DNA from: Streptomyces sp. DHE7-1 | GTDB taxonomy: Bacteria > Actinomycetota > Actinomycetes > Streptomycetales > Streptomycetaceae | Reading direction: 5' to 3' | NCBI GenBank assembly: GCA_016432725.1 | Contig: JACJDG010000003.1 | Coordinates: 6,106,001-6,170,000 of the forward strand | DNA length: 64,000 bases | In this document: piece by piece, positions 49,266 through 59,146 of the stretch | How the letters are laid out: every line of letters starts with the position of its first letter | Position numbering within the stretch: the stretch's first letter is position 1 | The notes under the pieces: model-generated | What the model was told of the DNA's origin: nothing | Databases searched by the model: none | What the model saw: the letters and a program-made list of their open reading frames with translations, nothing else | Position numbers and translations under genes: made by a program

Positions 49266-50656
49266 ATGGCACCCGGACTTCCTGCCGCCATGGACCGACC
49301 GCACTTCATCGGCATCGGCGGCGCCGGGATGTCGGGATCGCCAAGATCCTCGCCCAGCGCGGCGCCGAGGTGGCCGGCAGCGACGCCAAGGAGTCGGCGA
49401 CCGCCGAGGCGCTGCGGGCCCTCGGCGCGACCGTGCACATCGGGCACGCCGCCGGGCACCTCGCCGAGGACGCGAGCTGTGTCGTGGTGTCGTCCGCGAT
49501 CCGCGAGGACAACCCGGAGCTGGTGCGCGCCGCCGAGCTGGGCATCCCGGTGGTGCACCGCTCCGACGCGCTCGCCGCGCTGATGCGGGGGCTGCGGCCG
49601 ATCGCCGTGGCCGGCACCCACGGCAAGACCACCACCACGTCCATGCTGGCCGTCTCCCTCGGCGAGCTGGGCCTGCGCCCGTCGTACGCCATCGGCGGCG
49701 ACCTGGACGCCCCCGGCTCCAACGCGCTGCACGGCGAGGGCGACATCTTCGTCGCCGAGGCCGACGAATCGGACCGCAGCTTCCACAAGTACGCGCCCGA
49801 GGTCGCCATCGTCCTCAACGTCGAGCTGGACCACCACGCCAACTACGCCTCGATGGACGAGATCTACGAGTCCTTCGAGACCTTCGCCGGCCGCATCGTG
49901 CCCGGCGGCACGCTGGTGATCTCCGCCGACCACGAGGGCGCCCGCGAACTCACCCGGCGGCTGGCCGGCTCGGTGCGCTGCGTGACCTACGGCGAGGCCG
50001 AGGACGCGGACGTGCGGGTGCTCTCCATCGTCCCGCAGGGGCTGCGCAGCGAGGTGACCGCGGTGCTCGACGGGCAGGAGCTGACGTTCACCGTCTCCGT
50101 CCCCGGCCGGCACTACGCCCTCAACGCCGTCGCCGCGCTCACCGCGGGTGCCGCGCTCGGCGTCCCGGCCGCCGGTCTGGCGAACGCGCTCGCCGCGTAC
50201 ACCGGCGTCAAGCGGCGCCTGCAGCTCAAGGGCGAGGCGGCCGGGGCGCAGGTCATCGACTCCTACGCCCACCACCCGACGGAGATGACCGCCGACCTGG
50301 AGGCCATGCGCGCCGCCGCCGGTGACGCCCGCATCCTCGTCGTCTTCCAGCCGCACCTGTTCTCCCGCACCCAGGAGCTCGGCAAGGAGATGGGCCAGTC
50401 GCTGGCGCTCGCCGACGCCTCGGTCGTGCTGGACATCTACCCGGCCCGCGAGGACCCGATCCCCGGCGTGACCAGCGAGCTGATCATCGAGGCCGCGCGC
50501 GCGGCCGGCGCCGACGTCACCGCCGTGCACGACAAGGCGGAGATCCCCGCGGTGATCGCGGGAATGGCGAAGCCCGGTGATCTCGTTCTCACCATGGGCG
50601 CGGGCGACGTGACCGACCTGGGCCCGAAGATCCTGGACCGCCTGTCGCAGCAGTGA
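49266..50656 (+). CDS. murC: UDP-N-acetylmuramate--L-alanine ligase (one frame break)
   Basis: About 463 residues after repair. It adds L-alanine to UDP-MurNAc, the first amino acid of the peptidoglycan stem. N-terminal FIGIGGAGMSGIAK is the UDP-binding loop; the ATP loop is VAGTHGKTTTTSM; ADESDRSFHKYAPEVAIVLNVE and DSYAHHPTEM are Mur-ligase signatures. The frame breaks near 49335 (one base lost in GMSGIAKIL). ATG 49266 starts it. The other mur genes are not in the window, as is known for Streptomyces where murC is separate from the division cluster. Confidence 0.93.
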
Positions 50657-50670
50657 AGGGGCTGAGGCTC

Positions 50671-51078
50671 ATGTCGTACAGCGTCGAGAAGCCGGACGAG
50701 CAGTGGCGGGCGGAGCTGACCCCGGCCGAGTACGCCGTACTGCGCCAGGCCGGCACCGAGCCGGCCTTCACCGGTGAGTACACCGACACCAAGACCGAGG
50801 GCGTCTACTCCTGCCGTGCCTGCGGCGCCGAACTGTTCACCTCGGACACCAAGTTCGCGTCGCACTGCGGCTGGCCGTCCTTCTACGACCCCAAGGACAC
50901 CGACGCCGTCGAGCTGATCGAGGACCGCTCGCACGGCATGGTCCGCACCGAGGTGCGCTGCGCCCGCTGCGGCTCCCACCTCGGCCATGTCTTCGAGGGC
51001 GAGGGGTATCCGACCCCGACCGACCAGCGGTACTGCATCAACAGCGTCTCGCTGCGGCTGGCGCCCGACGAGGGCTGA
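50671..51078 (+). CDS. msrB: peptide-methionine (R)-S-oxide reductase
   Basis: 135 residues. It reduces methionine-R-sulfoxide in proteins. Zinc-binding CxxC pairs are in YSCRACGAELF and VRCARCGSHLGHVF, and the catalytic Cys is in QRYCINSVSLRL; the conserved SHCGWPSFYDP is also present. GTG 50653, overlapping the murC stop, is an in-frame alternative start, but ATG 50671 gives the usual MSYSVEKPDEQWRAEL start. Confidence 0.92.
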   Translation: MSYSVEKPDEQWRAELTPAEYAVLRQAGTEPAFTGEYTDTKTEGVYSCRACGAELFTSDTKFASHCGWPSFYDPKDTDAVELIEDRSHGMVRTEVRCARCGSHLGHVFEGEGYPTPTDQRYCINSVSLRLAPDEG

Positions 51079-51110
51079 GCGGCCCGCCGAGGGCCGACCG
51101 GTCCGGCCGG

Positions 51111-51147
51111 GCCCAGTGATCCGGCCCGGGCCCACTGATCCGGCCCG
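51111..51147 (+). repeat. short tandem repeats in a GC-rich gap
   Basis: The 258-base gap 51079-51336 has no supported gene. Two 18-base copies differing by one base (51111-51128 and 51130-51147, core TGATCCGGCCCG) lie side by side, and GGGCCGACCGGT occurs twice around them. The right end (51300-51336) holds the start region of the next gene. Confidence 0.5.
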
Positions 51148-51336
51148 TGCCGATGACGTGCCCGGGCCGACCGGTGCCGTTGCCCGGGCCGGCCTGTGCC
51201 CTGCCCGGGCCCGCGGGCACCGTGCCCGGGGCCGCCGGTCAACGCCGTCCGCCGGAACTCACCCGCCGTGACCGGGGCCGACCGGGTGCGGCCGTTTCCG
51301 CTACCCTGCTGGCAATACCCTGCTGAGGAGGGTGAG

Positions 51337-51990
51337 TTGACGGGGAGCACAGCGGCTGTCCGGCCGGGCGGTGGCCGGGCGGGCAGGAGGGATCTGCGGG
51401 GCAGGGACTTTCCGGCGCTCACCACCGGAACCCCGCACGAGCGGCTCGAGTCGGTCCAGTCGCTGCGCGCCTGGGCCGAGCAGGAGGCCGAGGACGCCAT
51501 CGAGTGGTATCTGCGGGACAAGCGCCTCAAACGCCTCGGCTCCCGCCTCATCCGCGGTCTGATGATCGTCCTCGCGACGACCGGCACCGTCATCCCGCTG
51601 GCCGGCACCGCCACCGGCGCGGACATCCAGAGCTGGGGCTACGTCTTCCTGGCCGCCGCCGCGGGCTGCAAGGGCTTCGACTACTTCTTCGGCCTGTCCA
51701 CGGCCTGGATGCGGGACATCACCGCGGCGCAGGCGCTGCGCGGCGAGCTGAACGAGTTCCGTCTGGCCTGGTCGGCCGAGCTGCTGCGGGACGTGACCGG
51801 CGTGCCGGAACAGACCCTGATCGAACGCAGGATGCTGCTGATCGGCGGACTCGCCGGCAAGCTCCGCACCCACCTGGAGTCCGAGACCGCCGACTGGACC
51901 GCCGAGTTCCGTGCCGGGCTCCAGCAGTTCCAGGACCAGGCCGCCGCGCTGCCCGCGCCGCGCGAGGCCGGTGCCGCCGCCGAACGCTGA
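51337..51990 (+). CDS. SLATT-domain two-helix membrane protein
   Basis: 217 residues. After about 75 residues comes the SLATT pattern: IEWYLRDKRLKRLGSRLIRG, helix one LMIVLATTGTVIPLAG, then SWGYVFLAAAAGCKGFDYFFG with helix two, STAWMRDI, and a C-terminal coiled-coil-like part (LNEFRLAWSAELLRDV and so on). SLATT proteins are predicted pore-forming effectors of nucleotide-signal-controlled conflict systems (Burroughs and Aravind); partners often bind or make nucleotide signals. The start is TTG 51337, chosen because GAGGAGG lies 5 bases upstream and no ATG or GTG in frame has a comparable site. It is followed after 71 bases by the ATPase gene on the same strand. Confidence 0.75.
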   Translation: MTGSTAAVRPGGGRAGRRDLRGRDFPALTTGTPHERLESVQSLRAWAEQEAEDAIEWYLRDKRLKRLGSRLIRGLMIVLATTGTVIPLAGTATGADIQSWGYVFLAAAAGCKGFDYFFGLSTAWMRDITAAQALRGELNEFRLAWSAELLRDVTGVPEQTLIERRMLLIGGLAGKLRTHLESETADWTAEFRAGLQQFQDQAAALPAPREAGAAAER

Positions 51991-52061
51991 CCGCCCGACC
52001 CCGTCGAAGCCGCCCCCGGCCCCGTCAGCGTCACCGTTCCGCCGGCTCCCGAGGATGTGCC

Positions 52062-55000
52062 ATGCCACGCTCCACGCCCTCATTACCCCGGACGCGACAC
52101 GCGTACGGTCCCGGACCGGGCGCGCACACGGCCGACCACCTGCTGGTCCGCTCCGACCCGGCGGGCGCGCGGCTGCTGGCGGGGGCCCTGCGGTCGCTCT
52201 CGGCCACCGGTCCGCTGCTGCCGAGGCTGAGCGCCGTCTGGCTCTCGGACGACGAGATCATCGCCGAGCTGGCCGACGCGCCGGGCGCGCCGCCGCCGCT
52301 CCACCCGTGGCGGACGAGCGGTGACTCGCGCCATTGGTTCCTCGGCAGGGAGAGCGCGGAGGCCCGGGACGACGCCGGTCCGGCGGCCGGGACCGTCCCC
52401 TTCCCGTACCTGGTGACCGTCGGCACCACCGAGGGACTTCGGCTGCTGCTCAACCTCGACGCGGGCACCGGTCTCGGCGCCGTGACCGGCCCGCCCGCGG
52501 CGCGCGGCGCGCTCATCGCGGCCATGGCCGCCGAACTGGCGACGACGCCGTGGTCGGAAGGGGTCCGGATCACCGTCGTGGGAGGCGCGCACGATCTCGC
52601 CGCCCGCCACCCCGACCGCATCGAGACACTGCCCGGCATCGGTGCCCTCCTGGAGTCGATGCCCGCGGGAGCGGAACCCGCACCGGTGCTCACCGGCTGG
52701 GCACCGCGCCCCGCGCATCCCGCCACCCCGAGCCGGGTCGTCCTCGTCGCCACCGAGCCGTCGCGCGCCGAGGCCCTGGGGCTCGCCCGGCTCGCCGCCC
52801 GGGCCGGGCGGACGGGCCCGCGCCTCCTCGTCGCCACGGCCGACGAGGAGCTGCCCGGCGCCGGTTACGCCGTCCGGATCGGCGAGGACGGCCGGATCTC
52901 CGTCCCCCTGCTGGGTGTGGGGAGCCGCCGGGAACGGCGCCGCCGGCCCGGACCCGCACCCCTCCGGCCGCCCCGGCACGACGGCCCCTCTCGTGGTCGG
53001 CGGTCCGGCCCGCCCCGGTCCCGCCGTACCCGGGGGCACCGGAGGCGCGGTGGAGGTTCACCGTCGTCATGCCGGACGGGTCCGAGCTGGACATGGACCT
53101 GCGCGCCGACGGCGCGGCCCCCGTCCGGAGCGTCGGCGACCGGCTCGGCCCGCACCGGGTTCCCGGCCTGTACACGAGCGAGGGGAACCGCTGGCGCCGG
53201 ACACACCGCTCGCCCTCACCCCCTCCGCGACGGCTGCCGGATCTTCGCAGGCGCCCCGCCCGAGGGCGCGGTGCCGGCCCCGGACGGCGGGCTGCGGCTG
53301 ACCCCGGAGGGCTTCGCGCGCTTCCGCGACCGCTACGTCCACCCGGACGCCGGAGGGTCCCTGGTCTTCGACCGGTGGCGCACGGGGAGCGGGGCCGCCG
53401 AGCAGCCGCCGGAAGGTCCGGTCGGCCCGGTCGGCCCGGCACGGTCGCTGGGCCGCTTCGCGCAGCAGGCCTACGCGACCCTGAAGGGCGGCGAGCCGCA
53501 CCAGCCCGGCGAGACGAGGTCCCGCCATCCCGACTCCTTCGAACTCCCCGGCGAGATCTTCGGATCGCCCAGCCTCCTGTGGGAACGGGGCCCGGATCAC
53601 CCGGACCGCCTCGTGCTCCGCGTCGGCCGGGGCGCGGGCGGCCCGCTCACCCTCTCCCTGCCGGACAGCGGGCATCTCGGCATCGCGGCCGGCCGTGACG
53701 TGGCCCGCCGGCTGGCCGGATGGCTCGTGGCCCAGATCGTGCTGCTGCACCCGCCCTCCGACGTCGCCGTCCGGGTGCTCACCGACGACTCGGGACAGGA
53801 CTTCTGGCACTTCGCCCGCTGGCTGCCGCCCGACGCGCTGATGCGGCGCGGCTCCCAGCAGGTGCGGATCGGCCGCGACCCCGCCGCACACGCCAGGCAG
53901 CTCGACGAGGCCGCGCTGATCGTCCTCGAACGGCTCCGCACCCCTTCGGGAGCCGCGTCGCTCTGGGGCGCCGCCGAGCTGGTCCTCGTCCTCGACGGTC
54001 CGTCCGTGCTGCGCGCCGCGCCCTGGGCCACCGAGGTGCTCCGCGAGGGACCGTCCGTCGGCGTGCACGTGATCTGCCTCGCCACGCAGGAGCGGCGCCT
54101 CCCGCGCTGTGCCGGACCCGCCTGGTCTCCGACGGCGAGGGGCTGTGGATCGGGCGGCGCGGCCGGGACGGCACCGGACCCGGGCAGCGGTGCGTCCCCG
54201 ACCAGTGGGTACCGGCCCAGCTCGAGGGCGTCGCCCGGCTGCTCGCGCCCCTGCGCGAGGCCCCGCCGGGCAGCTGGTCCGCCACCGGGCCGCCCGGCTG
54301 CTGGACCTGCTCGACCTCGACGACCCGACCGCCGAGCGGATCACCGACCGCTGGCAGAGCACCCCTCGATCCCCGGCGGCGGTGCTCGGCGGTTCGGCCG
54401 GCCGCCCCCTCGTCCTGGACCTGCGCGGCGACGGACCGCACGCCCTGGTGGCCGGGATGGTCGGCTCGGGCATGGAGGCCCTGCTGTGCGCCTGGCTGAC
54501 CTCGCTGGCCGTGGCGAACCGCCCCGACGAGCTGAACCTGCTCCTCGTCCACCACGACGCCGGGGAGGCCTTCGTCCCCGCCGCCCGGCTGCCGCACACC
54601 GTGGGCGTGCACACCGCGCTCGACCCGCACGCCGCGGCCCGCGGCCTGACCGCCCTCACCGCCGAACTCGGCCGCAGACAACGGCTGGTGAAGGAGGCCG
54701 GGGCCCGCGACTTCGAGCAGTACACGGTGATCCGGGCCACCGACGCGGCAGAGCTGCCCGCCCTGCCCCGGCTGGTGCTCGTCGTCTCCGACCTCGCCCG
54801 GCTCCGCGAGAACTGCCCCGAGTTCGTCACCGGACTGCTGGACGCCGTGCGGCGCGCCCCGGAGCTGGGCGTGCACGTGGTCCTCGCCACCCGCCGCCCC
54901 GCCGACGCGGTGGACCAGGACGTGCTCGGCTTCGCCCCCTGCGGGTCGTCCTGCGCGTCGCCGACCCCGCCGACAGCGAACTGCTGCTCGGCACCCCGGC

Positions 55001-57139
55001 CGCCGCCCGGCTGGACCCGGCCCCGCACGGACTGGCCTTCGTCCGCCGCGCCTCCGGCGAGCCGGAACTCGTACGCCGGGCGACCCTCGACGGACGGCCC
55101 GCGGAGCCGTCCGCCCGGCGGGAGCCGTCCGGCACCGTCCGGCTGCGGCTCACGGACTGGACGGGCGCCCCCCGGCAGCGCGCCCGGCGGACCCCCGCCG
55201 GCGGCGACGCGCTCGCCGGCCTCGTCGACGCCGTCGTGGAGGCGGCGGGCACGCTGGACGACCTGCCCGCGTCCCACGTCCCCTGGCCGCCCCCGCTGCC
55301 CCCGTCGGTCCGGCTGCGGGAGACCGCCGCCGGTCCGGGCCCCCTGTGCCCCGTCCGGCCCCGGCCCGGAGCCCGCACCCCGGTCGTCTTCGGGCTGCGC
55401 GACGCGCCCGGCGCGCAGGGGTTCCAGCAGGCGGCCTGGGACCTCGACGCGGACGGACCGCTGCTCGTCTCGGGTGACGCGGGCAGTGGCCGCACGCAGC
55501 TCCTGCTCACCCTCGCCGTGGCCGTCGCCGAGCAGTACAGCGTGCGGGACGTGCACCTGTACGCCGTCGACTGCGGTTCGGGCGCCCTCGGTGCCCTGAC
55601 CGACCTGCCGCACTGCGGGGCCGTGGTCACCCCGGACGAGACGGACCGGATGCGGCGGCTGCTCGACAAGCTCGTCAACACCGTGCGCGGCCGCCAGGAG
55701 CTCATCACCCGGTCGGGCCTGCGGAGCCTGCACGCACACCGGCAGGAACGCCGCGCGGGGAGGGGCCGCCGTACCTGGTGCTGCTGGTGGACGGCTGGCA
55801 GGAGTTCCGCGACCGGGCCCGCCGCGACGGCGACGAGGGGTGCGTCCGGGACCTGGTGAACCTGCTCCAGGACACCCGGACCGGGATCTGTCCCGTCGTC
55901 ACCGGCGGTCAGGAGGTACTGGACCTGCGCGGGGAACTGGACCGGGCCACCACCCTCGTCCTCGGACGGGCCGGGCTCGACGGGCGGCCGCCGTCCGGGT
56001 CCGGCCCCGGCCGGGCCCGGTACGCGGACACCGGCGCCGAGGCGCAGATCGCGCTGCCCGACCGGATAGGGGAGACGGTGCGCGAGACCCGGCGGCGCGA
56101 CGCCGGCGTGCCCCTGGAGCGCAAGCCGTTCCGGATCGGCAGCAGCGCGCTGGCCGCGGACCGGTTCTCGCTGGGCCCGGCGGGCCGCCCGGTGGGCCGG
56201 GAGGACGTGTTCGCCTGGCTGGACCGCAACTACCGGGACGACGCGTGCGTCGCGCTGCTGGGGCCGCGCCGCGCCGGCAAGTCGTGGATCGTCAAGGAGC
56301 TGCAGGAACGCATGCGGTCCGACGGACTCGGCAACGTGCAGCAGGTGGTGACCCTGTCCAACCGGGAGAGCCCCGGATCCCGGGACGACCTGGCCGTCCG
56401 CCTCATGCCCGCACTGGCCACGTCCGCCCGGCCCGCCGACGCGCTGATGGACCTGGCCGAGGCGGGCAGCGGCTCCTCCCGGCTGGTCCTGCTGCTCGAC
56501 GAGGTCGGGCGGCTCACCCGCTACACCCCGGCGGCCGTCTCCTGGCTGCGCGATCTCGGGCAGGCCGGGGCCTGGCTCGTCTACTGCGGCACCTTCAAGG
56601 ACTGGAACGACACCCGGCGGCACGCGCTCAGCGAGCCGGGCTCCAGCTTCAGCAACGACGTCAACCGGTTCCCGCTCGGCCCGCTGGCCGAGCCGGACGC
56701 GCGCGAGTTCCTGACCGGCACCGCGGAGAACGAGGGACTGCTGATCCCGCCCGTCACCGCCGACCGCATCCTCCGGGACGTCGGGCCCTGGCCCTTCTAC
56801 CTCCAGGTGGTGGGCGACGCCCTCGTGCGCGCGGCGCGCGCCGGCAACACCCGGGCCCTCGACGACGGCCGCGAACTCAGGGCGCTCATCGAGCGGGAAC
56901 TCCTCGTCGAGAAGGCCGACGTCTTCCGCTCCCGGTGGAGCGAGATCGGCCCGGCGGCCCGGGCGGCCCTGCTGGACGCGCGCGGCGGCCCGCCCAAGAA
57001 CCCCAACGCGACGCAGGGCGGACAACTGCGCGACGTGGGGCTGCTGCTGTCCCAGAACAAGTGGCTGCCCGATCCGCCCTTCTTCGACTGGATCCAGTAC
57101 GCGTCCCAGGAACTGCACGACGAGGAGCAGCACCGATGA
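52062..57139 (+). CDS. degenerate EssC/FtsK-like protein fused to an AAA-type NTPase (seven frame breaks)
   Basis: About 1694 residues after repair. Parts in order: an N-terminal domain (1-285; LSDDEIIAELADAPGAPPPL, PFPYLVTVGTTEGLRLLLNL) resembling regions of large actinobacterial BTAD regulators; a small beta-rich domain (about 335-395); EssC-like module one (about 505-730); module two (about 785-960) whose Walker A is changed to GMVGSGMEA and Walker B to LVLVVSDLA; module three (about 1135; VSGDAGSGRTQ, PYLVLLVDGWQEF); and a C-terminal NTPase with intact Walker A LLGPRRAGKSW (about 1402) and Walker B LVLLLDEVG (about 1477). Breaks lie near 52915-53050, 53184, 53221, 54103, 54270, 54937 and 55764. 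It seems to be a pseudo-ATPase partner of the gene at 59147. The fusion is continuous in frame from 55778 to the stop. Confidence 0.72.
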
Positions 57140-59130
57140 GCCACTTCCGGCCGAGCCGGTCGTACGACCCGAACCTCGACATCAGGTTCCGCGGGACGCA
57201 CGTGCCGCAGTGGGCGCGCCCGCTGGTGGACCGGCACGAACCCAACGACGCGTGCTGGCTGGTGGTCATGCCCCGGCGGTCCGGCAAGAGCTGGCTCGCC
57301 GGCGCCGTGCGGCGCGCCCGGCCCGAGGGACGCACCCGGCTGGTCGACGTGCGTCAGGAGAACGACGTCCGCAGGGCGGGGCTGACCTGCCTGACCGGCG
57401 CCAAGGCCCCCGTCCGCAGCTCGGCGGCGCGGACATGGTGCTCGTCGACGAACCGGCCCTCGGTCCGGCGGCCGGACCGGCCAGGGACCCGGCCACCCTG
57501 GCCGCCGGACTCGGACGGCTGCGCGAGCAGGGCGTCGTCCCCGTCGTGTTCGCCACGCCCGCCGAACACGAGCTGCTCGTCCCGCATCTCGGCGCGGACG
57601 CCCCAAGGACGTCCTGTCCTGCCCGCCGGTGACCGACGAGGAGGCCGCGTGCATGGCGGCCCGCGCCCCCGACTGGGCGCCCGCGGTCGTGGACCTGCTG
57701 CGGGCCGAGCGGCCCGGCTGGCTGCTCACCCCCTTCCTGCTCGAACTGGCCCTGCAGACCGCCGAGTCCGAACCGGAACTGCGCACGGACCCGGCGGCGC
57801 TGTCCCGCCGGGCCGGCGAGGAGGCCGCCTTCCCGCACCTCTACATCGAGCAGTGGTTCCACAACGGACTGTCCGCCGGTCACCGGGCCGCCCTGCGGCG
57901 CGAACGCTGGCGCGGCGCCGGACACTCCTTCGATTCCGACGCCCGCGACGCGCAGACCATGAAACTGCTGGCCCCGGTGGCCGGGGACCCCGTGCTGGCC
58001 CACCACCTGCCCGAGGTGCTGCGCGTCCACCACGTGTCCGACCTCCACTTCGGCGGGGCGCACCGCACCAACGTCGACCAGAAGGACCGGACCCAGGTGG
58101 GCAGCGCCCTCGCCCGGCTCACCGGCGACGGCAGCCCGCTCGGCGGCTACCTGGAGCACGTGCGCCAGCTCGCCGAGCAGCACAGGGCGCCGCACCTCGT
58201 CATCGTCTCCGGCGACCTGGTCGACCGCCCGGTGGCGGAGAACGGGCGCGAGGCCCTGGCCTGGCTGGAGCGGCTGGCGCCGCTGCTCGCCGACCACCCC
58301 GACCTGCGCGCCGACGACCCGCGCGTCCTGCTCGTGGGCGGCAACCACGACGTCTCCTGGGACCGCTGCCTCGACGAACGGCCCGGCGCCCGGCACGAGT
58401 GGTTCGCGGAGACCTTCCGCGCCTACCCGCACCCCGACCTGGACCGGGCGGAGCACACCGCCCGCCGCCTCTACGTGCGTTACGCGGACGCGTGTCTGCG
58501 GGTCGCGCTGCTGGGCTCCGCCGAGTCGGGCGGCGAGCCGGCCCGCAACGAGGACCGCGACCGGGTGCGGGAACTCGTCGCGGAGCTGGCACGGTCCGAC
58601 GACGGCGCCCGGGTGGGCGAGCTGATGGCGAGGCTGGAGCGGTACGACCCCGGCGTGGTGGCGCACCCCGTGCTCGGCCGGCTCAAGAGGGAGCCCGGCT
58701 GCGTCAACCTCGCCGTCGTCCACCACCCGCTCTCCCCGGTGCCCGCCGTCGAAGTGGCGCCGTACGCCGGTGTCGTGAACGCCGGCCAGGCCAAGGCGGC
58801 GCTCGCCGAGGCGCACACGGCACTGGTGCTCCACGGGCACACGCACCTCGCCTTCCTCGCCTCGGAACGGCTGATCGACCCGGACGGGGCCCGCCCTGGA
58901 CGACCCGTGTCGCCGGCGCGCCCGCGCTGGCCAGCGTCCACTCCAACGAGGAGAACGGCTACAACGAGGTCTGCGTGGCCCGCGAGGGGGAGGACCACTC
59001 GCTGGCCGTGCGCACCGTGCGCTGGCGCAACGGCCAGTGGAAACCGGGCCAGGCCATCGCCTTCCGTCCGGGAGCCGCCGACGAGTGCGCGCTCGCCGAG
59101 CTGGCCGCCGACCGCCACCCGTGGAGCTGA
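57136..59130 (+). CDS. P-loop domain fused to a calcineurin-like metallophosphoesterase (three frame breaks)
   Basis: About 665 residues after repair. The N-terminal P-loop is VVMPRRSGKSWLAGAV (near residue 45), with a Walker B-like MVLVDEPALG; a helical middle part follows (WLLTPFLLELALQTAESE). The C-terminal phosphoesterase has all metal motifs: HHVSDLHFGG (about 300), SGDLVDRP (359), VGGNHDVSW (402), VVHHPLSP (528) and HGHTHLAF (567). It would hydrolyse a phosphodiester or phosphomonoester; the substrate is unknown. ATGA overlap at 57136 couples it to the previous gene. Breaks near 57410, 57603 and 58891, each one lost base. The fusion is unlike usual phosphoesterases. Confidence 0.75.
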   Translation: MSHFRPSRSYDPNLDIRFRGTHVPQWARPLVDRHEPNDACWLVVMPRRSGKSWLAGAVRRARPEGRTRLVDVRQENDVRRAGLTCLTGAKAPVRSSAARTWCSSTNRPSVRRPDRPGTRPPWPPDSDGCASRASSPSCSPRPPNTSCSSRISARTPQGRPVLPAGDRRGGRVHGGPRPRLGARGRGPAAGRAARLAAHPLPARTGPADRRVRTGTAHGPGGAVPPGRRGGRLPAPLHRAVVPQRTVRRSPGRPAARTLARRRTLLRFRRPRRADHETAGPGGRGPRAGPPPARGAARPPRVRPPLRRGAPHQRRPEGPDPGGQRPRPAHRRRQPARRLPGARAPARRAAQGAAPRHRLRRPGRPPGGGERARGPGLAGAAGAAARRPPRPARRRPARPARGRQPRRLLGPLPRRTARRPARVVRGDLPRLPAPRPGPGGAHRPPPLRALRGRVSAGRAAGLRRVGRRAGPQRGPRPGAGTRRGAGTVRRRRPGGRADGEAGAVRPRRGGAPRARPAQEGARLRQPRRRPPPALPGARRRSGAVRRCRERRPGQGGARRGAHGTGAPRAHAPRLPRLGTADRPGRGPPWTTRVAGAPALASVHSNEENGYNEVCVAREGEDHSLAVRTVRWRNGQWKPGQAIAFRPGAADECALAELAADRHPWS

Positions 59131-59146
59131 GGAGGAAGGGCCCGCC

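Noticed and set aside
49266-50656. murC as a truncated gene starting at about 49370
   Set aside because: The upstream frame carries the conserved UDP-binding GIGGAGMSG; one lost base near 49335 joins the two parts.
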